This document shows, in pieces, positions 1 through 12,580 of a DNA stretch of 64,000 bases (position 1 is its first letter; every line of letters begins with the position of its first letter). The stretch lies in contig JAHLJT010008756.1 of the NCBI GenBank assembly GCA_031308135.1, positions 106,171,271 to 106,235,270 on the forward strand. Direction: 5' to 3'. The DNA comes from Acheta domesticus (Eukaryota > Arthropoda > Insecta > Orthoptera > Gryllidae). The notes beneath the pieces were generated by a model. It was not told where the DNA came from. It saw only the letters and a program-made list of their open reading frames with translations, and did no database searches. The position numbers were made by a program, and so were the translations under genes.

Positions 1-843
1 TAGGAAGAGGCCTAAGAAAATTCAAACTTTTTTAATTTTCGAAAATTCGGAGTTAACCGTGAAAATAGGACTTATGTCACCTTTAAATGTGTATTTTACT
101 CTATTCTTACAAGAAATTTAAAGAAAAAATTTTGAGCCGTTTTTACGAAAAGTTTGAAAATGTCATGAGTTTCATGTAAAGTACCAAAATTTTGAAGAAA
201 GATATTTAAAATCTCACAGCTTCAATGGGACCAGATCGACAGGAGTTTCTTCAATTTGAAAAAATTCCCAAGTATGGTTTAAGTGCTAGTGTTGTTCATA
301 GACGGTCGGACGAACAGACAGATGGACAGTCGGGTTTTGCTTTAAATTGGTTTTTCGGTAACAAGGACCCACTAAACAGGGATTCAGTCTACACCACATA
401 TTAGGGGACTTTTTTCTTAACGGGATTTTTCCATTTTCACTTTTCCCTATACGTTCATATATGCGAAGTAATATACTCGTACGTGGAGTAGGGAAAGTTA
501 CGTATTGCTGCGCGTAAAAACGACGAATTTTTGGCAGAAAAAATTAATTGCCTTGCCGTGATAACGAAACTAGTGGTGCTCCAGAATGGCGCAGACTTTC
601 CCGTATTAGTTATCTATTTCTATATTTTGGAATAGATGGTGCAATTAGCACTATCTGTTTCAAAAGTTTGAAGAAAAATTTGGAGACATTGATGAGAAAA
701 TGGCGTTTACGCGTTTATGAAATGTGAACAAATCGCCTTTAATGTAAATATTACCGACGTGAGAGACAAGTCAAAAAGTTACATTTTCGTAATTTTCGAA
801 AAAAACAAAAGAATAGACCAATATGACAATAGAGCAATAAACA
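1..843 (-). repeat. 303-bp-unit family, rearranged partial copies
   Basis: Three pieces of the dispersed family described at 4425-6046 are joined here. Bases 1 to about 430 are a body segment in reverse orientation. About 437-568 is a forward 5' terminal segment with the inverted ACTTTCCC/GGGAAAGT pair. From 569 a reverse copy starts at its ACTAGTGGTGCT end and is internally shortened. No coding capacity is seen. The mosaic implies nested insertion or recombination between copies. The right edge near 843 is set by the presumed LTR that follows and is approximate. Confidence 0.6.
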
Positions 844-1832
844 GTGTTCCACCGCAACATAGACAAATTTAAAACAACAGAAAAACACTCATTCATACAA
901 TATTTACATTTCATTCATACTATGAGACATACGCATTCTCCCTAGATGGCCTTTATTTTGTAAATAAGTTTAACTTAAAAATTGTTTACATGCTTGGCCT
1001 TGAACATTAAAAATAATAACTCTCGTCGCATCTATCATGTGCGTGTGCAGTTCACTTCTCTTTTTGTGGCGATGTCGCAACTGCGGCCGTCTTCTTCGAC
1101 GTCCAAGACAGCATCCCCAAGTACCAGTTGTGCCGACACCATGTAATTAATCACGACTTCTCGACTAACTCAAATTTCACTACTCAAAAAAACTCACAAT
1201 GTTTTCCTCCACGACCGAAAGTCATTTAACGACATAGCAAAACATGCGGTCCTCTCACCTCCGAGGCTGAACATCTTCTCACGAAAGGTATTGTTGAGAT
1301 TTCTCAGCAAAACCTTTCATCGACAAAACACATTATCTTCGTCATTTGTCCTTCTTTATTGACACTTAATATTTCTAATTTGCGCTTCTCCGGCGTCCCC
1401 TTAATGGTATTTGCCAAAAATTCCCAAAATTCCCGTTTTAAACTGTTTATTCTTCCGAAACACCCAAATTTCCCATTATTCAGTCCGAATTTCGTAATTT
1501 CCTAACATCCTCGCACCAGCGATTCTCTGTCAATTGTCTTTTGACAACAGGCGGAATACAGTCACCCTGTTTAATCGAAAAACACACACTTGCCGCCTTA
1601 TAAAATACGTTTGCTCATGTACAAAATTGTTCTGAATTTTTCCGTAAGCTATTTATGGTCTTAAACTAATATTTGTTTATCGCGGCATTCCATACACCCA
1701 AAAAATATCCGCACGCCATTCTGCAGTCATTTGTTGAATCTACTATCGTCCGTTCACGCACAAAAGCGTCCGCCTCCTAAGTCGGCTTCCTCTGCGACGG
1801 TTTTTCATTGTATAAAGATACAAATCATTACA
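844..1832 (-). repeat. Presumed 3' LTR of gypsy element A
   Basis: The sequence directly abutting the polypurine tract starts TGTAATG on the minus strand, as expected for an LTR beginning TG. The far end is uncertain because the partner LTR is absent from this window. The interval has no recognisable coding sequence. Confidence 0.4.
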
Positions 1833-2345
1833 ACTCCCCCCGCTTAAGATGTCACTCAGTCGTTGACACAGTCCACGAGTAGTCGACATCTCTTGATGTA
1901 CACACCTGTCGAGGCGTCCACATACATGCACTTGTCGTTGTCTAACGTACACGCACCTGTCGCGGCATCTAACAATACCCGCACTTGTTGGCGTTCACAA
2001 CCTGGAATCATTAACCGAGAATGTGCAGTGCCTGCACATTCTCGAGAAAGCATATTCTCGAGAATCGTTAACCGAGAATGTGCAACCTGGAATCATTAAC
2101 CGGTAGTGCAGTGCGTACCGAGAATAATTATTCTCGGTACGCACTGCACTATCGTTATTTCCCACGACACTACACATCTCTTCTTCTGTCACACACTCGT
2201 CACGCTTAGAAACTAACCTTAGCCTACTACAATCTTCCTTCTTGCTAAACATTACGGGAAACTTACAAACTACTTAATCTTTCTTTAGTAACCATTTACA
2301 AAAGAAAACCATCTTTATTCCTTTAGTCACTGTTCTTATCTATCT
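1833..2345. repeat. Post-pol region with nested palindromes
   Basis: Between the polypurine tract and the pol tail lies a short-repeat-rich stretch. The 17-mer CCTGGAATCATTAACCG occurs at about 2001 and 2087, and GAGAATGTGCA recurs. Three inverted repeats are present: 2016-2044 (13-bp arms), 2041-2062 (8-bp arms) and 2101-2154 (see separate entry). No protein is supported here; the short open frames on both strands follow the repeats. Confidence 0.6.
2101..2154. repeat. Near-perfect 54-bp palindrome
   Basis: Bases 2104-2151 are a 48-bp self-complementary sequence centred on AATAATTATT. It extends to 54 bp with one mismatched pair (2103/2152). The arms include GCAGTGCGTACCGAGAA. There is no spacer, so the strand can form a cruciform. 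It sits downstream of pol in gypsy element A. Confidence 0.9.
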
Positions 2346-3198
2346 TTATATGGTTTGATATTACACATGTTTTGAACCCCCAAATCTCGTCCTTGGTCAG
2401 ATACTACAACTGTATTGTTATCTAATACCTTCGCTATCGTATACGGATCCTCGTAAATTGGAACAATTTCCGGAACAATTTTTGTTCAGACGATGACGAA
2501 TGTGGCGATTTAACCAAACTCTTGTCGCCCACATTATATGTCCCTCGAAAAAACTGTTTCCGCGAACTCTCCTGCTTGTTGGCCGATGACCTCTGGTGAG
2601 ATCTTGAGAAGGTTAAAGGGCCTCTTTTCTTTCTTCCGAAGTGGATCTCCCACGGCGTCTGGCTTATACTCGAATGAGGCACCGAATTCTGCACTTCATT
2701 AAGTACTGGCACCGCTTTGAACCACACTCGATAATTTTCGCCAGAATACACCCGAAACAGCCGAGTCAGCTCTCTCATAATCTTCTCATTGGGGTTACTT
2801 TGAGGATGTCGTACGGAGGTGAAATGGACGGCGATTCCTAATGCTTCCATTTCGTTCTTCCACCTGTTGCTTGTGAACTGCGTCCCTATGTCGCTTAATA
2901 TCCTAGTAGGAACTCCGTACATCTCCACGAAATTTTTCACCTGCCTAACGCAGTTTGCAGTATTCTGTTTCCGGATAGGAAAAATCTGGACGAACTTTGA
3001 AAATACGTCCACGATGACAAAAAAATACTGGTTTCCGAACTTCGTTTTCGGTAAGGGGCCATATAAATCAACCGCGTGCAATTCTCTTGGGTCTCGCGGT
3101 ACAATTGCCTGCCACTCTCCCTCGTACGGCCGGTTCGGTTGCTTCGTCTTTTGACAGATGTCACACGAACTGACCACCTGTCGTATCTCCTTCCCCAT
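2346..3198 (-). pseudogene. gypsy A integrase and pol C-terminus
   Basis: The open frame 3198-2434 encodes an integrase core. It shows the second half of the zinc-binding HHCC motif (CDIC). It also keeps all three acidic catalytic positions of a DDE core: Asp in AVDLYGPLPK, Asp in LSDIGTQF and Glu in SNPNEKIMREL. The chromatin-end domain follows (YNVGDKSLVKS). After a frameshift near 2450 a second frame continues with an EDPYTIAKVLDNNTVVV-type tail to about 2345. The histidine half of the zinc motif lies in the overlapping upstream frame, so a frameshift near 3180 also breaks the gene. In a live element the product would insert cDNA into the genome; here it cannot be made intact. Confidence 0.85.
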
Positions 3199-3808
3199 GT
3201 TTGGCCAATAACAAGTCAGCTAAAATTTTGACGATCTTCTCTCCCCCGAAGTGTCCGTAGTTTTCGTGTGTTGACACAGCTAGTCCCGTCCGGTCTTTCG
3301 GTATCCAGATACGAAATCTATTCCCTTGTCCACTAATCTTCCTCAACACTATGTTGTTGTACATTTTCCAATTGTTGGCGTTGCGATCGCGAACTTTACT
3401 AATCATTGTGATGTCATACGGCTGACCTGTCATTAACTTCGCTACTTCACGAGTGAACGGATCTCGTTGTTGCATTGCAACCGCTGCACCTGTTGTCCAA
3501 CATGGATTAATCTTGCTCACACGAATCGCAGCTACCGTATCTTCCGTGGATTCCTTTTCCGTAACCTTAATTCTCGAAAGGTAATCCGGCAACAAATTCC
3601 TACGTCCTTCACAGTATTCGAAGACAAATTGAAACTGCTGGAGCCACAGGGTCCAACGCAATAATCTTTCATTATTGGTGTGGCTCCTCATTAGGAATGT
3701 AAGCGCCGTGTGATCCGTGATCACCGTGAACGAACGTCCCATTAGCAGCGTCCTAAACGTGTGGCCCAGACAACGGCAAGGGCTTTCAATTCTGTGACCC
3801 CATATCAC
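3161..3808 (-). pseudogene. gypsy A RNase H / integrase zinc region
   Basis: This frame carries the C-terminal half of a Ty3/gypsy RNase H (TDHTALTFLMRSH, RLLRWTLWLQQFQF, NLLPDYLSRI), then the linker and the His half of the integrase zinc finger (HENYGHFGGEK). The upstream part of RNase H lies in other frames at 3805-4122, so at least one frameshift separates it from RT. RNase H removes the RNA strand during retrotransposon cDNA synthesis. The order and motifs fit one degraded pol gene. Confidence 0.8.
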
Positions 3809-4424
3809 GCTTCACTCCCTTTCAGCGATCTACTGTTTAGAGCGACGATTAGTTGTTGCCCGTGCTCACCGATTTGAAAAAGAACTGCACATATTGCAAA
3901 GTCGCTGCTGCCGGTCTGAAGATACATGAGTCGACGAAATCGGAGTACCGCACCACATATATCCGCTCGAACGCCCTCAACAATTCCTCGAACGCCTCTT
4001 GGTCCCATTGCCACCTGCTTCCTTTCCTTAACAAATGCAACAATGGCACGACCTTTTCCAAGTAATTTTTCACGAACCGTGCGTAGTAGTTGCAGATTCC
4101 GCAGAAAATCGCCGCAATTCACATACCTGTATGTTCTTCGGCGGTGGTAAGTTTCTAATTAGCTCACGTTTACTCTCCTGAATTCTCATTCCTTCGTCTG
4201 ATATTTCGTGCCCCATGAAGTGCATTTTTCGGCTACAGAAATTACACTTCTCTAAATTCAATTTTAGGTTATATTGCCGAAAAATCTCAAAAAGCTTCCG
4301 CAAATCTTTTAAGTGCGTCTCCAAGTCCGATGAAAATAAAATATCATTTACGTACATCACCATTGTTTCCTTTAACTCTAATGGGATTACGTCATCTAAG
4401 TATCTAATAAGCGCCGCTCCAGAA
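3805..4424 (-). pseudogene. gypsy A reverse transcriptase, C-terminal half
   Basis: The frame 4363-4070 contains the RT catalytic box as YVNDILFSS. The usual family motif is YVDD, so the first catalytic Asp is replaced by Asn. The conserved RT block LEKCNFCSRKMHFMGHEIS follows. A tether/RNase H start (QLIVALNSRSLKGSEA-type) lies in the overlapping frame 3805-4122. Everything upstream of the palm is lost at 4424. The catalytic substitution and the frameshifts both argue against activity. Confidence 0.8.
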
Positions 4425-6046
4425 TTTTTACTTTCCCGTATACGTACGTATACACGGAAGGGAAAGTTATATATACGTACGTATATAGGGAAAGTTATGT
4501 AATGTTGCGCGAAGAAATGGCCAATTTTCGGCGGAAAAAAATTAATTGCCGGGCCGTGAAAACGAATAAGTGGATAAAACCAGTTGCTAAATTAAAAAAA
4601 ATCCCCTAACACGTGGTGTAGCCAGAAACCCTGTTTTCTAGGTCCTTGATACCGAAAACCCAATTGAAAGGAAAACGTCCGTCTGTCCGTCTGTCTGTCT
4701 GTCCGTCTGTCCGTCTGTGAACACTGCTAGCGCCTAAACCATACGTACGATTTCTTCCAAAATGGATATTCCCCGGTCGATCTGATTCTAGTCAAAGCTT
4801 TGAGATTTTGAAAAAGATTCTTCAAAATTTGGGGGCTAATTATGAAGCCCCACGGGGATTTTCAAAATTTTCTCAAAAACGGCTCCAAATTTTTTCTTTA
4901 AATTTCTTGTATGAATAGAGTAAAATACACTTTTTAACATGGCATAGGTACGATTTTCATGTACAGCTCTGAATTTTCGAAAATTGTGAAAGTTTGAATT
5001 TTTTTCGGCGTCTTTCTCCAACTACAAAATTGAAGATAGAGATTTTTTCTTCAAATAAAATTTGTTCTGCACATTGAGTTCTTTAATAAAGGTCATGTAA
5101 ATGTTTTTCAAAATTTTGGTAGTTTTCGTGCAATAATGCGTGCAATATGTGGAAATTACAAAAACAAGATTTTCTCAGAAACGGCTCCAATTTTTTTCTT
5201 TTAACTTTTGGTAGGGATAGTGGTAAATGTACTCTATCAATGACATAAAAGCCATTTTGGTCTATCGGTTGGTTTTTTCAAAAATTACCAAAATGTAAAT
5301 TTTTTTATTTGTCTCTCACTTCATTAATATTTACATAATCGGCGATTTTTTCACATTATTATATTTACGAGTATATATTCTTTAAATAATGTCAAGTAAA
5401 GTTTCTCGAAAACACTACCGTTTTCTGTAAAAAGTAGCTCAAATTTCGGCATTTTCAGAAATGCTCAAACGTCATTTTCTCGTATATGGCTGCAATTTTT
5501 TCTTGAAACTTTTGTAACGGATAGTGCTAATTACACTCTTTAGTATAGCGTAAAGTTTATTTTGAGTTATTTTTTTGTTTTTTCAAAAATTACATAATTG
5601 TAATTTTTTTTGAAAGATCTCTCACATCTTTAATATGCACATTATCCGCAATTTGTAAAGATGATTATACTTGTGAGTGTAAGTGCTTCAAATAACTTCA
5701 AATAAAGTATTCTGAAAACTCAAAAATTTTCTGTGAAAATGAGCTTCAAATTTCGCATTTTTAGTAGTGTTAAAACGCCATTTTCTCTTAATGGCACATA
5801 ATTTTTAAAAGAAAATTGCCATTTACGGCTAGGTTTTTGTGTTCTTTAATATTCTAAAATTAATATTTCTGTTCTACCAATAGGAAACCGAAAAATTAAG
5901 AAAATGACAAAAAAATGTACTTTTGGCGATGATAGATGGTAGCTGGCCAGAAAGAGAATGTGGCAATTCCGAATAGCTAGCGAAGACCCAAGAAAATAGA
6001 AAACTAATACGGGAAAGTCTGTGCCATTCTGTAGCACCACTAGTTC
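4425..6046 (+). mobile_element. 303-bp-unit family, full-length copy 2
   Basis: This is a non-coding dispersed repeat of about 1.6 kb. It starts TTTTTACTTTCCCGTATACG, has a GTCCGTCTGTCTGTC-rich short repeat (about 4678-4717) and the shared block AACCATACGTACGATTTC, and ends GTAGCACCACTAGT. Internally it holds four diverged units, each opening with TTTTCTC and an A/T-rich run, at about 4870, 5171, 5476 and 5780, so the spacing is about 301-305 bp. Related copies lie at 28990, 30542 and 51054 and in 1-843. The CTAGT end followed by host T, preceded by a weak GTGC...GCAC hairpin, recalls Helitron 3' ends; that class is an inference. It interrupts gypsy element A on its left side. Confidence 0.75.
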
Positions 6047-6640
6047 AGCCCGATTTTTATTCTGTATAGATACCTGGCCATGAGTATACAATTTCTTAGC
6101 GATCACGGCTAACTCGACATCTGACATTCAAGAACGAAAAAAAATTGCTTATATATTTTGTTTAGGATGTCTACATCTATTGAAGAAATAAAAGTCACAA
6201 AGTATTGCAAAAGAAACAAATTTGAGTTGACCAGAAATGTGCGTCGTCAAATGAGGAGGCTAGACGTTTAAACGAGTTAAACAAAGTTCTCGGCTCCGTT
6301 TTCTAGTTACTCCACAACCACCATTGTCAATTCGAGATTGAAACTCTAATTGATTATAATACAAATACTCGTTTAGTTGCAAGAATTGATGAATCGCAAA
6401 GAATATTTGCGAAGCCCTATTTTCGTAATTTATATTGCGCGCTTCTATAAACGACAGGAAATAGTAACATTTATAATTATATTTCAGGCATTTACCTTAA
6501 TTTTAATACTTCTTCCTGAACAAATATATATTTTAGGTATCATATTACACATGTAAAATATAATCATTTTTAATGAAAACATTTCGTCGAAAATTTAAAT
6601 AAGAAAAAAGATGGAAACAACCAAAAATCGCATTGCGGCA
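6047..6640. other. Unrecognised AT-rich stretch
   Basis: No known gene or repeat is recognised. A short minus-strand frame begins at 6127 (MSDVELAVIAKKLYTHGQ) and runs into the 303-bp-unit copy; a 33-codon plus-strand frame starts near 6170. Both are too short to interpret and could be remnants of the sequence into which the repeat inserted. Confidence 0.3.
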
Positions 6641-6901
6641 AAGTGCAATATTCAAAATGGACGGCTGCCATAGGGTACGTTACTACGTTAACCAAGAATC
6701 GTAGTGAGTAAATCCTGTACTTTGGTCATTTACGTGATTAAATTAACGTAAATGTGATACAAATTTTGGAGACTCTCTAATGACAGTGTTTTGATATAAT
6801 TCATTACTAACTTTCATGAAACTGCTTGTAAACAATATTCATAAAACGTAAATGTTGAATTGTTTAATGTAGCACATCTGCTGCATTGTTTGTGCCCGGA
6901 G
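6641..6901 (+). other. Candidate 5' untranslated exon upstream of Sxl
   Basis: A strong consensus donor, CCCGGAG/GTAAGAG, lies at 6901/6902. It could join a strong acceptor at 7436-7437 (TATATTCCCCTCCTAG), giving an intron of 536 bp just before the Sxl start codon. A C/G-richer block, AAAATGGACGGCTGCC, around 6655 might mark a promoter or first exon. The left limit is arbitrary. Only splice-site quality supports it; no transcript evidence is available here. Confidence 0.35.
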
Positions 6902-7474
6902 GTAAGAGTCTTAAAGTCTTCATTGCAATTATTAACATTTTCACTTCGAGTTGTGGTATGTCGTCAAGTTTTTAATATTTTTAATGTTTCATTTTGCGAT
7001 GGAGTTACGAATGGGCAGTTGCATTCTGTGTTGTTTTATCATGTTTTTGAGTAGTATGTTCTTGGAATAGAGGGTAGCGGTGAAGTCAAGGCCGACATTT
7101 ACTTATAAGAATTATTTGTTTTTAGTCAAGTATGCACTTTTAGAATAAACGGAATTTTCGTTATTTTTATTTCAAAACTATACTTTAAGTATTTTTCATC
7201 TTGTGTTGACTTGGTATTGATTTTAGAGCAGTAGTTGCTAGTGTTTAATAGTTCAAATTTTGACTGTGCCTTAAAAGAGAGATTGAGTACTGTTGTTATT
7301 TGCAATGATTTCCTTACTTCTTTTTTATTTTCCTTCAGACAGGCACTGGATGTTTTATTTTTTATTTTTTTCTCCAAAATATGTTGCCCATCAAAGTCAG
7401 TAGTTTGTTTTTATTTTTGTATATATTCCCCTCCTAGTTGGGTGGGCTCGGGTCCATCCCACTATTCGACCTGA

Positions 7475-7666
<192 letters not shown>

Positions 7667-7736
7667 TAATCTTTTAAGTCCTGTTTATTTGAAATACCCT
7701 TAGAGTTGACTGAATCTTTTTTTCTTGTTTTTGTAG

Positions 7737-9800
<2,064 letters not shown>

Positions 9801-9809
9801 CATTAAGTT

Positions 9810-10548
9810 TGTACTTCTTTCTTGGCTTTTTATTCCCAAGCATAAGAATATCAACTTAGCGAAATAAAAGCTCTTTTTGCCTTCCTTGTCTTTTTGTAAT
9901 GTCTACTAGAATGAAATGTTCTTGGTAATGGCAATTTTTTTAATCTAAAGAACAAATGTTTTGGTCAGTTTAATGTGGTGAACAGTGAGCCAGTTAATTC
10001 TTTTACCCTTAATGTCCACCTTCGTATTGTTATTAATTTTTTCAATTTCCATGATACCTTTGAAGTCCTCTTTTGGCATTTCTGACACAGTATTGTACTT
10101 TTGAATGTGTCTCTTTTTGCAACTTCCTTCCATCACCTACACATAGTCCGTCATGGTAAATCTCTGTAGTTGGTTTCTGAGGGCAGATTCTACATGACCA
10201 AAATTGAAAATATTTGGGAGATAATGGTCCAGAAATGAAATACTGCATCTTCACAGGATTATAGTCTTTATAGTCCAAAAATATTTTCATCAAAAGCATT
10301 ATGCCTGTGTTTCAGTTCTACCTCCCCAGACCATAGAATATGTCACGTTCCTTCTAACAAAATTAAGAGAATGAATGGGCAAGCAAGAACCCACTTCCAG
10401 AATACCTTGCAATGCCATCTACCCAAATACAAAAGAAACTTTTCTCTTCCAAGGCAGTTCCCAGATTATGAAAAAATCCAAGTTTCTCTTGTAAAAAATG
10501 GGACATTATAAAGGCCCTCAGTACAAAGTTTTCAAAATATGGCACCAA
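9810..10548 (-). pseudogene. Degraded ORF of unrecognised, probably TE-derived protein
   Basis: Three overlapping minus-strand frames (10548-10363, 10299-10042 and 10136-9945) read as pieces of one protein broken by frameshifts. They show protein-like composition and Cys-rich motifs, for example FQFWSCRICPQKPTTEIYHD followed by KVQYCVRNAKRGLQRYHG. The last piece ends KRINWLTVHHIKLTKTF. I do not recognise the family with certainty. The location inside an intron and the frameshifts suggest a dead transposon or retrocopy rather than a host gene. Confidence 0.4.
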
Positions 10549-10569
10549 ATTATTTGATTAAATTTTATT

Positions 10570-10900
10570 GTTGGAAAGTGTGAGGGACGTTTAAAAAAAT
10601 AATACAGATCTCATTTTTATTGAAATCCCTGATTTTTCAAAAATTGCAAAAACAATTTTTGGTTTTTGGGTTTTCCTACCACTGAAGAGTGAGATTTTTT
10701 CCCTAATGAAATCTATTCTTTAAAGACGGGTTTTGAAAGAAGGTCAATACAATTTTTTGAAAATTTGAGTAATTTTGGTTTAATTTTGCGCAATTAAAAA
10801 AAAGTTTAATTTTTTTAAATTCACATCTGCACAATTTACAAACTGTTCTTGAAGAACATTTGGTAAACGGTTTGAATTTATACAAAGAGCATTATTACTT
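10570..10900. repeat. Degenerate 303-bp-type unit
   Basis: The order of A/T motifs (TGATTTTTCAAAAATTGCAAA, then a GAGATTTTTTCCCTAATGAAA block, then TTTTTTGAAAATTTGAG) parallels the first internal unit of the dispersed family at 4870. A second similar stretch is at 12890-13260. Both are diverged and lack the family ends. Confidence 0.4.
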
Positions 10901-11039
10901 TGACTTACTTTATAGTGTTTTTGATTAAATAGTGATTAAAGTAGTGCTGTGGCAATTGTAATGTCTTGACATTTCAGTCTACATATGTGCTCACTATTGT
11001 CCAGTAGATAAGTGATAGATGATTAGTATGTTCATTTAG

Positions 11040-12580
11040 TTTCTTCAAATACTCCTAGCTTATTTTCATAACAATGTCTGCAATAGTTGAGATCTTTAGG
11101 TCCTTATAAAGTGTTTTGTTACTGATGAACCACAGTGCTCTGGATAACTGTCTTAATGTTCTTGTTTTGAATCTTCTGAGAATCTCAATGTTCGATTCAC
11201 TGGCAGAACCCCATAATTCTATACTGTACATCCAAGTGGGTTTATAATAGTTTTGTATATTAGCTCTTCGTTGAACAGAGATATCTGCGACCTTCTGTTA
11301 AGTAGCCACGACAATTTTCAGTTCTTTTAATTGCACTTCTTTCCTTTTTGTAATGATGTGAGTTTTCCATGTCAAGTGGTTGTCAAAGTGCAATTTGAGA
11401 TACTCCTCAGGGAGTTCTGTGTTATTTATACTAACTTTCAGACATTGCTTTCTTTTTAATGAAAAGGTGATATGCTTTGATTTTGTTGCATTTATAGTTA
11501 CCCTCCATTTTAAAATTTCAGGATAAAATAGGTGTCAACCACAATAGTAGGCTTTAAAAAAATTTTACTTTGTAGAAAATTCGGCCATACGAGCATTTTG
11601 GAAAAAAGAAAAAAAAAATCCTGAAACACGTGTATGGCTGAATTTTCTACAAAGTAAACATTTTTTAAAGCCTACTATTGTGGTTGATACCACTTTTATC
11701 CTGAAATTTTACTACAACATCTCTGCTGCCACCATAGAATTTACCCTCCATTTGTTGTTCCATTCTTCTAATTTGTTGAAGTGTGTTTGTAACTTGCGAA
11801 GCGCTACAAGGATCTTCATCTGCTGCAAGGATAGCTGTGTCATCAGCAAATGTAGCAATAGTAGTATAGTCAGTTGTTGACAAGTCAGAAGTGGATATTA
11901 GGTATAGGAAAGGACACTGCCTTGTGGCATGCCTGTGAGAATAGGTTTGAATCCTGAGAGCGCATCTTGCTATTTCACTTGGAAAAATTGTTCATGTAAA
12001 TATGATTGGAAGAGAAGGTAATAAGGATGTTGTAGCAAATATTTGATTTTATATAGGTCCTTTGTGCCAGACTTTGTCGAATGCTTGCTGGATATCAAGG
12101 AAAGCTGCAGAACAGTACAACTTCTTTTCTAGACATTGCGTTATAGTATTAACTACTCGTTGAGATTGTCAAATGCCCTTCTCAAAATCTGTACTGGAAG
12201 ACCAGGATTATACCACTGATTTAAGGCTTAAGGCACTTAAATGAAAGTTTTCCGAAAACTTTTGACAGTACATGTAAGAGAGTTATTGATCTATAAGAGG
12301 TCACTTCCGTGACAAGTTTTTCTGGCTTTACTATGGCAGTTATTTGGGCGTACTTCCATTGACTTGGATAAAGACTATTTCAGAGCAAAGCATTAAATAT
12401 TGACATTATAAATGCAATGCCTTTCTTTGGTAGTTCTTGTAGTGTCTTGCCTGTAATGAGATTGTAACGTGGACTTTTTGCGGGAATTGTGTCTCTTTTA
12501 ATAGTTTCTTCTAATTGTTGCGAGTTAAAAAATATAATAGGAAGTGATAATTGAAGAGGTGAATTTAAAATGTCCAATAC
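11040..12580 (-). mobile_element. Jockey-like LINE fragment, RT region to 3' end
   Basis: On the minus strand, frames show a reverse transcriptase: LITGKTLQELPKKG at about 12450, the catalytic block FADDTAILAADEDP at about 11830, and a C-terminal thumb-like region (LTWKTHI, KPTWMYSIELWG, SNIEILRRFK) at about 11450-11100. This matches Jockey-clade LINEs, which copy themselves by target-primed reverse transcription. Stops and frameshifts break it, the 5' part is missing, and a 230-bp fold-back insert interrupts it just after the FADD box. It lies antisense in the large Sxl intron. The 3' boundary is approximate. Confidence 0.75.
11511..11740. mobile_element. 230-bp fold-back insertion with 13-bp TSD
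   Basis: Two 79-bp arms, 11512-11590 and 11632-11710, are near-perfect reverse complements separated by 41 bp. The outer ends read AAAATTTCAGGATAAAA. A 13-bp direct repeat, TTACCCTCCATTT, flanks the insert at 11498-11510 and 11741-11753. The insert lies within the LINE RT frame. About 30 bp (11711-11740) outside the right arm belongs to the insert but has no left counterpart. No coding capacity. It may be a fold-back MITE or an insertion made by LINE machinery, given the long TSD. Confidence 0.8.

Larger units (their letters stand above)
844..4424 (-). mobile_element. Ty3/gypsy retrotransposon A, truncated
   Basis: Read on the minus strand, this stretch has reverse transcriptase, RNase H and integrase in Ty3/gypsy order. 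A pol C-terminal tail, a polypurine tract (1833-1845, AAGCGGGGGGAGT on the minus strand) and a presumed LTR beginning TGTAATGATTTG at 1832 follow. The gag, protease and N-terminal RT are missing: the element stops at 4424, where a 303-bp-unit copy begins. Several frameshifts make it inactive. The outer LTR limit near 844 is a guess from the change of sequence; no second LTR is present to confirm it. No env-like frame is seen. Confidence 0.75.
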
